DNA from: Clostridia bacterium
GTDB taxonomy: Bacteria > Bacillota > Clostridia > Christensenellales > SZUA-584
Length of the DNA stretch: 64,000 nucleotides
Reading direction: 5' to 3'
Assembly: GCA_003249555.1 (NCBI GenBank)
Contig: QKIQ01000067.1
Coordinates: 50,665-114,664 of the forward strand
The position numbers and the translations under genes are program-made. Under the pieces are notes generated by a model. The model saw nothing but the letters and a program-made list of their open reading frames with translations. It was not told the origin of the DNA and did not search any database. Positions within the stretch are counted from its first letter, which is position 1; each line of letters starts with the position of its first letter. Shown one piece after another: positions 52,794 to 61,394 of this stretch.

Positions 52794-54482
52794 ATGCTGA
52801 ATAAACTGATCATCAGAAATATTGCGCTGATCGAAGAGCTTGAGGTGGAGCTTGCCGGCGGCATGAATGTGCTGTCCGGTGAAACGGGCGCGGGCAAATC
52901 CATCATTATCGATTCTGTGAATCTTGTGCTCGGCGAACGTGCCGACAGAGAGCTGATGCGAACAGGGGCGCCTAAGGCCGTGGTTGAAGCATGGTTCAGC
53001 GGCGTGAACGACAGTGTGGCCGATATTCTGGCTACGCAGGAAATCGAAGTATGGCCGGAGCTGGTGATGAGCCGTGAGCTCAGCGCGACAGGCAAAAATG
53101 TGTGTCGCGTAAACGGGACGCTGATTACACTGTCTGTCCTTAAGGAATTAAGTGACCGTCTTGTGGACATTCATGGGCAGCATGAGCATCAGTCGTTGCT
53201 TAGCGAAAAGAACCATATCGCCATGCTGGACGCTTTTGATACGCATATCAGTGAACAAAAATCACAGGTAGTAAAAGCATATTCAGATTATTCCGACGTC
53301 GTGAAGCGGCAGCGCTCGCTGTTTGGCAGCGACGGAGACCGTGAGCGCCGTATCGATATATTAAAATTCCAAATCAACGAGCTCAAAATGGCGGATATCG
53401 CCCAAGATGAGGAAGAAGAACTTATTGCGCAAAAGGTGCGTCTCAATTCGGCGGAGAAAATTATGGACGCTCTGATCGCCTCGTATACCCAGCTTTATGA
53501 AGGTGAGTCTTTTAACGCGCTTGCGGCGCTGAAAGATGCGAGCCGCAGGCTGCAAGGCATCGCCGATGTGGATGAACGCTATGGACAATTGGCGGCGCGT
53601 GTTGACGAAGCGTATTATACGATTGAAGAGGTGTCCTCTGCGATTCGTGATGACATGAGAGACGATCTTTTTGATGTGGGTACGCTGGAACAGGTGGAAG
53701 AACGGCTTGCGCTCATAGCTTCACTTAAACGCAAATATGGCGACCCTACGGTGACGGGCGGCTTCATAACCAACGCAGAGCAGGAGCTTTGTGATTTGGT
53801 GGACAGCGCCGCGTTGCTCGAACAGCTTGCTTCAAAGGCGGAATCGCTAAAAAAAGAGCTTTATCAAAAATGTGTCGCGCTTTCCGATCAAAGACGTGAA
53901 GCGGCGCGCATTTTTGAGCAGCGGGTCACTCGGCAGCTTGCGGACCTTGGCATGACGTCCGCTGTTTTCTCAGTAAATTTTGAAGACTTGGAAGAACAAA
54001 AAAGCTGTTCGTTTTCAAAAAACGGCATCGATACGGTGGAGTTTTTTATGTCGACGAACCACGGAGAGCCGCTTAAACCATTGAAAAAAATCGCGTCTGG
54101 GGGCGAGGTGTCACGCATCATGCTGGCACTCAAAAACGTTTCGGCCGACAGAGGCGGCATTCCCACCATGATATTTGATGAAATTGATACAGGCATCAGC
54201 GGGCATATCGCGCAGGTGGTGGCTGAAAAGCTGCAAAGCATATCGCGCGGTCGTCAGGTGATTTGCGTGACGCATCTGCCGCAAATTGCCAGCATGGCGG
54301 ATAAGCATTTTCTTGTGACAAAAAGCAGCGACGTCGATACGACGCGAACCTTCCTTTTGCCATTGGATGATGAAAATCGCGTAGAAGAAATCGCACGTCT
54401 GGCAGGCGGCGATACCGAGATTTCCAAAGCGCACGCGCAGGAAATGATTAAAAAAGCTGAAATTTTTAAAAACGACAATTAA
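52794..54482 (+). CDS. recN: DNA repair protein RecN
   Basis: This 562-residue SMC-like ATPase acts early in double-strand break repair. Walker A is GETGAGKSIIIDS (near 26), and the signature/Walker B part is KKIASGGEVSRIMLALK and MIFDEIDTGISG (near 430-470). The central region is coiled coil (about 150-370), and VICVTHLPQIASMAD closes the head. A hairpin after it may end transcription before spoIVB. Confidence 0.96.
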   Translation: MLNKLIIRNIALIEELEVELAGGMNVLSGETGAGKSIIIDSVNLVLGERADRELMRTGAPKAVVEAWFSGVNDSVADILATQEIEVWPELVMSRELSATGKNVCRVNGTLITLSVLKELSDRLVDIHGQHEHQSLLSEKNHIAMLDAFDTHISEQKSQVVKAYSDYSDVVKRQRSLFGSDGDRERRIDILKFQINELKMADIAQDEEEELIAQKVRLNSAEKIMDALIASYTQLYEGESFNALAALKDASRRLQGIADVDERYGQLAARVDEAYYTIEEVSSAIRDDMRDDLFDVGTLEQVEERLALIASLKRKYGDPTVTGGFITNAEQELCDLVDSAALLEQLASKAESLKKELYQKCVALSDQRREAARIFEQRVTRQLADLGMTSAVFSVNFEDLEEQKSCSFSKNGIDTVEFFMSTNHGEPLKPLKKIASGGEVSRIMLALKNVSADRGGIPTMIFDEIDTGISGHIAQVVAEKLQSISRGRQVICVTHLPQIASMADKHFLVTKSSDVDTTRTFLLPLDDENRVEEIARLAGGDTEISKAHAQEMIKKAEIFKNDN

Positions 54483-54522
54483 ACCAAAAGCTTGGGATTA
54501 TTTCAAAGTATAAATTAATGAG

Positions 54523-54568
54523 CCTCTAACGACAATAATAACAACAAGTCGTTGAGAGGTGTTTTTTT
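54523..54568 (+). terminator. Terminator-like hairpin covering the spoIVB ribosome site and start
   Basis: CCTCTAACGA (54523-54532) pairs with TCGTTGAGAGG (54549-54559, one G.T-type irregularity), followed by GTTTTTTT (54561-54568). The 3' arm is the spoIVB ribosome site (GAGAGGTG), and the T-run runs into its TTG start codon. It can act as a terminator for recN and at the same time block spoIVB translation. Confidence 0.7.
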
Positions 54569-55835
54569 GAAAAAGATTTTAAGAGTCTTTGGGATACTGT
54601 TTGTTGCTGCATTGTGCGCGGTTTATTTTTTACCCGCTGTTCAAAGCTATTCAAATATTCCGAATGAACTATATATACAACGGGGAACGCATAAGGCGAT
54701 CGATTTAGGGCTGCCAATGAAAGCAGATGTGGAAGCTACAGATGTCATCAGCTTATCTGGCGATACACTGGATGATGTGGCCGGTATGCAGAGCCCGCTT
54801 GTGATCGAGTCAGTCGAAAACGGCGATGCGACAATAGAGCTGTCTTTGTTTGGGCTGCCGGTTAAACAGGTGAAGGTGAATGTGAGTGACGAAGTCATGG
54901 TGATACCCGGAGGTCAGAGCATCGGTGTGACGCTATACACAAAAGGTGCGCTTGTCGTTGGCATCACGGGTATCGAAATGGAAAACGGCCACTCTGTCAA
55001 CCCCGCGCGGGAAGCGGGTATGCTGCCTGGAGACGTGATAGTGAGCATTAATGGCATAACGGTGGAGAATGCGGACCACGTCAGCAAAATCGTGGACGAG
55101 TCGGACGGAGTGCTTGATGTTGTGGTGGACAGGGATGCAAGAATACTGAATCTTACAGTCTCGCCTGTTGCGGATTACCAAGACGGTAAAATGCGCCTCG
55201 GTGTGTGGGTCAGAGACAGCACGGCCGGTGTGGGCACATTAACGTTTATTGATCCGGATGACAGATGGTTCGGCGGTTTGGGGCACGCGATTTGCGACCT
55301 TGATACCGGCAGCGTTTTGAGCGTGAAGGAAGGCGAAATATACTATTCCGAGGTGATACAGATCAATAAGGGTGAGAACGGTATACCTGGAGAAATCAAA
55401 GGTTATTTCTCCAGCGCTTCCGGCAATATGGGCGTGATACTGAAAAACACACACTACGGCATTTATGGAACGCTTTATGACAGTGTGAAACTGGACGCGT
55501 TTTGCGAACCAATACCTGTTGCGCGTCGTGATGAGGTAAAGCTTGGACCTGCGGCAATACTTTCAACAATTGACCATGAGGGCGTCAAGGAATTTGACTG
55601 CGAGATTATTAAAATCAACGACCAAAACGCGCCCGAACAGAAAAGCCTTGTGGTACGCATCACTGATGAAGAACTGCTGGAAAAAACGGGCGGCATCGTT
55701 CAGGGCATGAGTGGCAGCCCGATCATACAGAACGGAAAGCTTGTCGGCGCCGTCACGCATGTTTTTGTGAACAATCCGACAAAGGGGTACGGGTTGTTTG
55801 CGGATTGGATGCTTCAGCAGGCCGAATCTGATTAA
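54567..55835 (+). CDS. spoIVB: SpoIVB serine protease (sigma-K checkpoint)
   Basis: This protein of about 422 residues has an N-terminal membrane anchor, a PDZ domain (GIEMENGHSVNPAREAGMLPGD in two parts, about 125-205) and an S55 peptidase domain. The catalytic His is in GGLGHAICD (near 233), and the Ser is in VQGMSGSPIIQ (near 384). SpoIVB cleaves SpoIVFA to switch on pro-sigma-K processing. TTG 54567 is chosen as start, because GAGAGGTG lies 6 nt upstream. It is followed by spo0A, as in all spore formers. Confidence 0.95.
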   Translation: MKKILRVFGILFVAALCAVYFLPAVQSYSNIPNELYIQRGTHKAIDLGLPMKADVEATDVISLSGDTLDDVAGMQSPLVIESVENGDATIELSLFGLPVKQVKVNVSDEVMVIPGGQSIGVTLYTKGALVVGITGIEMENGHSVNPAREAGMLPGDVIVSINGITVENADHVSKIVDESDGVLDVVVDRDARILNLTVSPVADYQDGKMRLGVWVRDSTAGVGTLTFIDPDDRWFGGLGHAICDLDTGSVLSVKEGEIYYSEVIQINKGENGIPGEIKGYFSSASGNMGVILKNTHYGIYGTLYDSVKLDAFCEPIPVARRDEVKLGPAAILSTIDHEGVKEFDCEIIKINDQNAPEQKSLVVRITDEELLEKTGGIVQGMSGSPIIQNGKLVGAVTHVFVNNPTKGYGLFADWMLQQAESD

Positions 55836-55990
55836 TTTCAATATATCGTTTCAATTATGTCGAATAATGTAGAATAATGGGTTATTATTGAATTATTGAT
55901 TATAGAAAAAGGGTTTTGAGTATGCAACGTTGAACTTTCTAATGCTATTAATCAAATCTTGATTTACACATATTAATAGAAAAGGCAGGC

Positions 55991-56791
55991 ATGCGATATT
56001 CAATGAATCAAAATCCTGAGCGAGGCAAGTATCAGGTGATTCTTGCCGACAGCAACCGCGATTATCTAAGACTGGTTTCATCTTTCCTCATGGAAACAAA
56101 CGAGTTTGAAATTATCGACTTTGCTTTTGATGGGAGACAGGCATATGATCTCACAAGAGCCCACAAGCCCGATTTGCTGGTCGTCGACCTTATTATGCCC
56201 ATACTTGATGGTTTTGCGGTGCTCGAAGAGCTCGGGAGAGACGGCTTTTATGCGGAAACCAAAGTGGTTATGACGTCGGCCGTCAATCTCGATTTTGTCC
56301 TGAAAAAGGCCGAGTGTTATAACGTCGATTATGTTTTTCTGAAGCCGTTCGATAAGGAGGTGTTCAAAAGACGTGTCCTCGAATTGATGGCCTATGTTAT
56401 TCCTGACACACGCATTTTTGGGAGCAGGACAGAACCCGACCCCAGCCAGATTGTCACAGACCATATCAAGAAAGTGGGTATCACGGCCAACATTAAGGGC
56501 TACTATTATCTTCGTGACGCCATATTGCTTGTTCATGAAGATTTTGAACTAATGAGCCACCTGACCACAGGATTGTATAAATGTGTGGCTAATAAACACA
56601 AGTCCACACCTCAAAGGGTTGAGCGTGCCATGCGTCACGCGATTGAGACCGCATGGAACCGAGGCAATATTGAGGTGCTTGAAGATTTCTTCGGTTACAC
56701 AATACTTGATACCAAAGGAAAACCTACAAACGGTGAATTTATCGCAATGCTCGCCGATAAACTCAACACTGAACTCAAATATGTCGACTAG
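55991..56791 (+). CDS. spo0A: Sporulation master regulator Spo0A
   Basis: This 266-residue response regulator triggers sporulation. The receiver (about 14-135) has the phospho-acceptor Asp in LLVVDLIMPILDG (near 66), the Thr in VVMTSA and the Lys in VFLKPFD. The Spo0A-specific DNA-binding domain has HIKKVGITANIKGYYYLRDAI and the recognition region STPQRVERAMRHAIETAWNR. The acidic pocket reads LADSNRD, where most Spo0A proteins have ADDN, so one acidic residue is replaced by Ser. The ribosome site AAAAGGCAGG precedes the ATG. Confidence 0.97.
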   Translation: MRYSMNQNPERGKYQVILADSNRDYLRLVSSFLMETNEFEIIDFAFDGRQAYDLTRAHKPDLLVVDLIMPILDGFAVLEELGRDGFYAETKVVMTSAVNLDFVLKKAECYNVDYVFLKPFDKEVFKRRVLELMAYVIPDTRIFGSRTEPDPSQIVTDHIKKVGITANIKGYYYLRDAILLVHEDFELMSHLTTGLYKCVANKHKSTPQRVERAMRHAIETAWNRGNIEVLEDFFGYTILDTKGKPTNGEFIAMLADKLNTELKYVD

Positions 56792-56831
56792 CATATAAGC
56801 TATTGCCGCCGCATAATATTTCATTACGGGG

Positions 56832-56858
56832 TCCCTGAAAAGCTGAGCTTTTGGGGGG
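56832..56858 (+). terminator. Possible attenuator hairpin between spo0A and spoIIM
   Basis: Inverted repeat CCCTGAAAAGCtgaGCTTTTGGGG; the next bases are not a T-run, so it is a weak terminator at best. Confidence 0.4.
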
Positions 56859-56883
56859 TGAATACGGATGATATGCGGAGGCG

Positions 56884-57510
56884 GTGAGTTTGCTGGAAAA
56901 TGCAAAAAGACGAATTTTTACGGATGTGCTGGACAACAAAGCACAGTATCTGTTGCTCGTCTTTTTTCTTGTTGTGGGCATCACGGCGGGGACGTTTACG
57001 GTAAGCAATCTGCATATGGGCACCAAAGAGGCGCTGGAAAGCTACAGAGACTCGATTTTCATCTCTGTCAAATCCGCTGATCCAGACTTTTGGGGAATTT
57101 TTTTACATTCACTGCTTAACCACACATTGTTTATCGGTGTTATTATCACTTTTTCACTCATGATGCTTGGTATCCCCGTCATTGCGGCCACACTCATATT
57201 CAAAGGCTTCTGTGTGGGCTTTACCATCGGCGTGCTGGCATTGGATATGAGTATCGGAGGATTTCTTGCCATTGTGGTTTGTGCGTTTCTGCCCAATCTC
57301 ATTCTCATTCCATGCATATGCAAGGCGGGGGTGCTGGGATTGAATAATGCCATTCAGGTGTTTAAAACGCGCCATATTCCCAAAACACCGCAGGATAAGC
57401 TGATTTCTTCCAGACCCTATTTCTACAAGATGCTGATTGTTTATGCGTGTGGCTTCTCCGGTGTGCTTTTCGAATCACTGCTTACGCCAGCCCTGATGAA
57501 GCTGATTTGA
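56884..57510 (+). CDS. spoIIM: Stage II sporulation protein M
   Basis: This 208-residue membrane protein belongs to the SpoIIM family, part of the DMP peptidoglycan-degrading complex that drives engulfment. Five hydrophobic helices are visible (about 22-42, 72-95, 98-120, 125-148, 180-205). Conserved parts are FLHSLLNHTLFIGVII and IFKGFCVGFTIGVLA. GTG 56884 is only 2 nt after GGAGG, so TTG 56890 may be the true start. It follows spo0A on the same strand. Confidence 0.9.
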   Translation: MSLLENAKRRIFTDVLDNKAQYLLLVFFLVVGITAGTFTVSNLHMGTKEALESYRDSIFISVKSADPDFWGIFLHSLLNHTLFIGVIITFSLMMLGIPVIAATLIFKGFCVGFTIGVLALDMSIGGFLAIVVCAFLPNLILIPCICKAGVLGLNNAIQVFKTRHIPKTPQDKLISSRPYFYKMLIVYACGFSGVLFESLLTPALMKLI

Positions 57511-57571
57511 TATATATGACAATAGAGACAACAATAAATGATACTGAATAATATTAACAAAAACATCATGG

Positions 57572-57600
57572 TTGACACTTTATGTAGACTATCATATAAT
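57572..57600 (+). promoter_or_regulatory. Consensus sigma-A promoter of the T-box/acyl-CoA synthetase unit
   Basis: TTGACA (57572-57577), 17-bp spacer, TATAAT (57595-57600): a perfect match to consensus. Confidence 0.88.
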
Positions 57601-57623
57601 TATTTCAATTATAAATTTTTAAA

Positions 57624-57892
57624 AGCTTTGATGGAGATCAGTAGCCTTTGAGGACTAGCGCCAAAGAGAGCCGCCGTGTGGTGCAAGGCGGACGCGGGAG
57701 CAAGGTGAACTCACTCCGGAGCTTCAGTGCTGAAAACAGTAGGTGCTGACGAGGTCTTTATGCGTTAGTTGAGGAAAGGGTATGGCTTTTGGGCTGAGCC
57801 CTTTGAAAAGAGCTGGCGGAGCATTGTCTTCGCAAGCAGAGTGGTACCGCGAAGTCTTTCGTCTCTGTAATAGACGAAGGCTTTTTTTATTA
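57624..57892 (+). promoter_or_regulatory. T-box leader, probable leucine (CTC) specifier
   Basis: Stem I shows GGAG-ATCAGTAG-CCTT on the 5' side and AAGG-TGAACTCA-CTCC on the 3' side. This gives a specifier loop with AGTA opposite GAA-CTC-A, so the specifier is CTC (57710-57712), a leucine codon. AGAGAG (57665-57670) and GGTGCAA form the distal contacts. The T-box TGGTACCGCG is at 57842-57851, and the terminator GTCTTTCGTCT / AGACGAAGGC with seven T ends at 57892. Uncharged tRNA-Leu should switch on the acyl-CoA synthetase gene downstream. Confidence 0.94.
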
Positions 57893-57958
57893 CATACAGC
57901 CTGATTGAGCACACTTTCTCGGGCTTAAAGCAAAATGACATTTATGGAGGAGAATAAC

Positions 57959-59623
57959 ATGCCGGAATTTATTCATACGACCATTGGCGACTGGCTGGAT
58001 ATGAAAGCGAAGGCGTATCCGGATAGGGAATGCAGCGTTCATCCCTTGGAAGGGCTTCGTTTTACCACGGCAGAGTTTAAATCCGAGTGCGATCGTGTGG
58101 CGCGCGGACTTATGGCGATGGGCATAAAGAAGGGTGAACATGTGGCCATCTGGGCGACGAATTATCCGCAGTGGGTGCAGGCGCAGTTTGCCACGGCCAA
58201 GATCGGCGCTGTGCTTGTGACGGTGAATACAAACTATAAAAAATATGAGCTTGAGTATCTTTTGAAGCAGTCCGATTCCGCCATGCTCATCATGATGGGC
58301 GGCACAAAAGACAACAATTACGTGGAACATATCTATGCCGTGTGTCCGGAGCTTAAAAAAAGCGAGCAGGGTCAGCTCAATTGCAAAAAGCTGCCGTTCT
58401 TGAAGTCTGTTGTTTTTCTGGACGAAGAGCAGTATCCCGGTATGTATAAATGGAGTGATATACTGAAACTGTCAGATACGGTCAGCGAGGAAGAACGCGC
58501 GGCGCGTCAGGCTCAGTGCGATCCTCATGACGTGATTAATATGCAATATACGTCCGGCACAACGGGCTTTCCCAAAGGCGTGATGCTCACGCATTACAAT
58601 CTCATAAATAACGGCAAGATCATCGGCGAGTCCATGGGGTTTTCCGATAAAGACAGGCTCTGTATTACGGTGCCGCTGTTCCATTGCTTTGGCTGTGTGC
58701 TGGGTGTTATGGCTTCTATCACCAACGATACGACGATGGTGTTTGTCGATCACTTCCATCCGACGCGTGTGCTGGATGTGCTGGATTCTGAAAAGTGTAC
58801 CGCGTTTCATGGCGTACCCACGATGTTTATCGCAATGCTGGAGCATACTGATTTCTTAAAATATGATCTGTCGAATTTAAGAACCGGTATTATGGCTGGC
58901 TCCACCTGTCCTGTGGAGGTAATGAAGGCGGCAGCGGATAAGATGAACATGCGCCACATCACGAGCGTATATGGGCAGACAGAATCGTCGCCTGGCATCA
59001 CCCAATCGACGATAGACGATCCGCTCGAAATTCGTGTCTCGACAGTGGGACGTGCTTATCCGAATGTGGAAGCGAAGGTTATCGATCCCGAAACGGGCGC
59101 GGACGTGCCGCCCAACACGGTGGGAGAGATCGTTACGCGCGGATACCATGTGATGAAAGGCTACTATAAAATGCCGGAAGCCACTGCGCAGGTCATTGAT
59201 AAAGACGGCTGGCTGCACACGGGAGATCTGGGCGTGCGTGATGAAAACGGCTATTACAAGATCACGGGACGTCTTAAAGACATGATTATTCGCGGCGGTG
59301 AGAACATCTACCCGCGTGAGATTGAGGAGTTTCTTTATACGCATCCGTCCGTGACAGACGTTCAGGTTGTGGGTGTGAGAGATCACAAATACGGCGAAGA
59401 GGTGCTCGCGTGTGTGATTCAAAAGCCTGGCGCGGAAGAAACGGAGGAATCGCTCATCCAGTTTATAAGGGAAGGCCTTTCAAAGCATAAAGCGCCGCGA
59501 TATGTACGGTTTGTTGAATCGTTCCCAATGACAGCGAGCGGGAAAATACAAAAGTATAAGCTTCGGGAATGGGGCGAACAGGTGTTGGGACTTTTGCCTG
59601 CGGGTAGTGGTGATACGCCATAA
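57959..59623 (+). CDS. AMP-forming acyl-CoA synthetase (ACSF2/FadD-like), T-box regulated
   Basis: This enzyme of about 554 residues activates a fatty or short-chain acid to its CoA ester. Motifs are MQYTSGTTGFPKGVML (near 198), VYGQTESSP (near 341), HTGDLGVRDENGYYKI and GRLKDMIIRGGENIYPREIE. The catalytic lysine is in TASGKIQKYKLRE (near 533). ATG 57959 follows GGAGGAG. It is behind a leucine T-box, so it is expressed when charged tRNA-Leu is low. This suggests (inference) a branched acid such as isovalerate as substrate, supplying leucine by reductive carboxylation. It is a different subfamily from the T-box-led ligase at 4767-6419. Confidence 0.9.
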   Translation: MPEFIHTTIGDWLDMKAKAYPDRECSVHPLEGLRFTTAEFKSECDRVARGLMAMGIKKGEHVAIWATNYPQWVQAQFATAKIGAVLVTVNTNYKKYELEYLLKQSDSAMLIMMGGTKDNNYVEHIYAVCPELKKSEQGQLNCKKLPFLKSVVFLDEEQYPGMYKWSDILKLSDTVSEEERAARQAQCDPHDVINMQYTSGTTGFPKGVMLTHYNLINNGKIIGESMGFSDKDRLCITVPLFHCFGCVLGVMASITNDTTMVFVDHFHPTRVLDVLDSEKCTAFHGVPTMFIAMLEHTDFLKYDLSNLRTGIMAGSTCPVEVMKAAADKMNMRHITSVYGQTESSPGITQSTIDDPLEIRVSTVGRAYPNVEAKVIDPETGADVPPNTVGEIVTRGYHVMKGYYKMPEATAQVIDKDGWLHTGDLGVRDENGYYKITGRLKDMIIRGGENIYPREIEEFLYTHPSVTDVQVVGVRDHKYGEEVLACVIQKPGAEETEESLIQFIREGLSKHKAPRYVRFVESFPMTASGKIQKYKLREWGEQVLGLLPAGSGDTP

Positions 59624-59635
59624 TTCAATTGGATG

Positions 59636-59676
59636 AAGACGGGATGAAGTTGATTGTTTCTTTATCCCGTCTTTTC
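59636..59676 (+). terminator. Terminator of the acyl-CoA synthetase gene
   Basis: Perfect arms AAGACGGGAT (59636-59645) and ATCCCGTCTT (59664-59673), then TTC. The rest of the 372-bp gap up to 59995 is AT-rich and has only a promoter for the next gene; a 74-residue frame across it overlaps the hairpin and is not supported. Confidence 0.8.
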
Positions 59677-59929
59677 TTTGAAGTTTCTTTATATTCTATG
59701 GTTTTTTTTCGGCTCTATATAGTCGCTCTGGCTGTTTGTGCGAGCAAAATATTTCATGAAACACAATATCATTGTATAAATGTAATCAAGTGCGATATTA
59801 TACGTTTTCATATATTTTCAGACAAAAAAACCTCTAAATTGCTTGACATTTAACATGTATTAAACATAAAATTAATTAAAAATCAATAAAAATAGAAGTA
59901 AATAACATTCTATGCAAATAAATACCCTC

Positions 59930-59957
59930 TTGTGTTACCGGTTAAACGGTGTATAAT
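59930..59957 (+). promoter_or_regulatory. Promoter of the 88-residue protein gene
   Basis: TTGTGT (59930-59935), 16-bp spacer, TATAAT (59952-59957), 39 bp before the ATG. Confidence 0.6.
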
Positions 59958-59995
59958 AGTTCGTGCGGTTTACATCCGAGGAGGCATAATAGATA

Positions 59996-60262
59996 ATGTT
60001 GAGTTCAGGTCAGGAAAAAGTTTTAAAAAAATTAGCGGAGATTGAAAAGCAGCTTCCTAACGGCGTTTCGTTGACATTTGCCGTTGATAATTTTGCTGAG
60101 ACAATGGACAGCGAAGAACAGGAAGATTTTATTTTAACACTTTATAAACTCATTGAAGAAGAATACGTAGCCAAACATACAAAAAAAGCAACAAAGAACA
60201 GGATTCCATTCTGGATGGAGCTTACCGATAAAGGACGAGAATACTGCAGACGGCTTATTTAA
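59996..60262 (+). CDS. Small hypothetical protein, possible winged-helix
   Basis: This 88-residue soluble protein is mostly helical, with a charged middle (DSEEQEDFILTLYKLIEEEYV) and a basic turn before a C-terminal LTDKGREYCRRLI. The LTDKGREY segment resembles the wing end of small winged-helix DNA-binding proteins. GAGGAGG lies upstream of the ATG. I do not recognise the family, and the gene stands alone. Confidence 0.65.
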   Translation: MLSSGQEKVLKKLAEIEKQLPNGVSLTFAVDNFAETMDSEEQEDFILTLYKLIEEEYVAKHTKKATKNRIPFWMELTDKGREYCRRLI

Positions 60263-60385
60263 TCAAACCGCATTCAAACCACAACAGCCGTCATGACGGG
60301 GCGCTGCATATGCATCGCTCTTTGTTTTTTTTGAAGCGCAAATCAATATGACAAATATTACCTTGGTCGAATGTGCGCTATCATA

Positions 60386-60445
60386 TTGACACACCACTGA
60401 TTCACAGGATAATATAACGCATTATCCAAACTGAATATTTATCTT
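60386..60445 (+). promoter_or_regulatory. Promoter of the arsR-type gene with a half operator
   Basis: TTGACA (60386-60391), 18-bp spacer, TAATAT (60410-60415). CTGAATATTTATC at about 60432-60444 matches one half of the SmtB-type operator found before the CadA gene (TGAACAAATATTCA in the other direction), so autoregulation is possible. Confidence 0.55.
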
Positions 60446-60456
60446 AAGGGGCTGCT

Positions 60457-60828
60457 ATGGAAGAATGGGCGAAGATATTTAAAGCGCTGAGCGATGAGAC
60501 GAGGCTGAAGATATTGGGGATCCTTTTTGAAAAGGGGTTTTGCGTGGGCGCATTGGCACGGCATTTAGGCAAATCTGAGGCATCGGTGTCTCAACATATT
60601 CGCATTCTTCGAAAAGCGGGAATACTTGTTGGCGAGAAACGCAATGGGTATACGTTTTACGAGCTCAACAGAGAGCTTGCGGAGAATATAATTGTAAGAA
60701 TAAATCACATAATGGAAGGCATGCCACAGCGAAAGGAATGCTGTCACTATATAACCGGCAAACATCAATTCTGCGAGATCTACAACAATTCCCCAAATAA
60801 TGAAGAAAAAAGTCAATTTGATTTTTAG
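60457..60828 (+). CDS. ArsR/SmtB-family metal-responsive repressor
   Basis: This 123-residue winged-helix protein has EWAKIFKALSDETRLKILGI and GALARHLGKSEASVSQHIRI, the ArsR family helix-turn-helix. A Cys-rich C-terminal end (KECCHYITGKHQFCEIY) could bind a soft metal. It is followed after 9 bp by a flavoprotein gene. An SmtB-type operator upstream of the nearby CadA-like ATPase gene is a likely target. Confidence 0.9.
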   Translation: MEEWAKIFKALSDETRLKILGILFEKGFCVGALARHLGKSEASVSQHIRILRKAGILVGEKRNGYTFYELNRELAENIIVRINHIMEGMPQRKECCHYITGKHQFCEIYNNSPNNEEKSQFDF

Positions 60829-60837
60829 AGGATGGTT

Positions 60838-61299
60838 ATGAGACGATCTGAACGGGCGATGAGCGAAGAGGATGCATGTCAGCTGCTTGAGAATGAGACG
60901 CTGGGTGTGCTGTCAACAGCTTGTGCACAAGGTATTCCTTATGGTGTTCCATTGAATTATTGCTTTGTACGTGAAGACAATGCGATATATTTTCACTGTG
61001 CATCAAAAGGACGAAAGACTGACGATATACGTGCTAATCCTCATGTGTCGTTCACAGTGGTGGGCAAACACTGTATTGTTCCTGAAAAGCTGACCACATA
61101 CTATCAGAGCGTGATTGTTTCGGGACAGGCGTCTATTGTGACGGACGATGATGAAAAAGCGATGCGATTTGATCAGCTATGCAGTCATTTAACGCCGGAC
61201 ATCGAATGGCGCAGAGATGGGAGCTGTCGGTTTTTGAAATCCGTTGCCATTGTGCGCATCGATATAAAGAGCATTAGCGGAAAGAAAAACGGTGATTGA
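60838..61299 (+). CDS. Pyridoxamine 5'-phosphate oxidase-fold flavoprotein (NimA-like)
   Basis: This 153-residue protein has the split-barrel FMN-binding fold: RSERAMSEEDACQLLENETLGVLST at the start in two parts, GVPLNYCFVREDNAIYFHCASKGRK as the core, and ANPHVSFTVVG. It resembles 5-nitroimidazole resistance (NimA-type) and related flavin reductases. ATG 60838 is chosen, with ATG 60832 as an alternative. It is co-transcribed with the ArsR-type regulator. Natural substrate unknown. Confidence 0.85.
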   Translation: MRRSERAMSEEDACQLLENETLGVLSTACAQGIPYGVPLNYCFVREDNAIYFHCASKGRKTDDIRANPHVSFTVVGKHCIVPEKLTTYYQSVIVSGQASIVTDDDEKAMRFDQLCSHLTPDIEWRRDGSCRFLKSVAIVRIDIKSISGKKNGD

Positions 61300-61394
61300 T
61301 AATTTTTTTTATGAGAAATAAAAGGCCCGTTCTATGAGTAAAAACTGATTTTTTGGTTGCGAAAAAACGCCGGTCGTTAAGATTGATTCTTTTT

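Noticed and set aside
57541..57892. Region after spoIIM considered as a possible tRNA or small RNA gene
   Set aside because: The promoter, stem I motifs, TGGTACCGCG and terminator show that it is a T-box leader.
59629..59853. 74-residue frame after the acyl-CoA synthetase
   Set aside because: It overlaps a strong intrinsic terminator and has no ribosome site.
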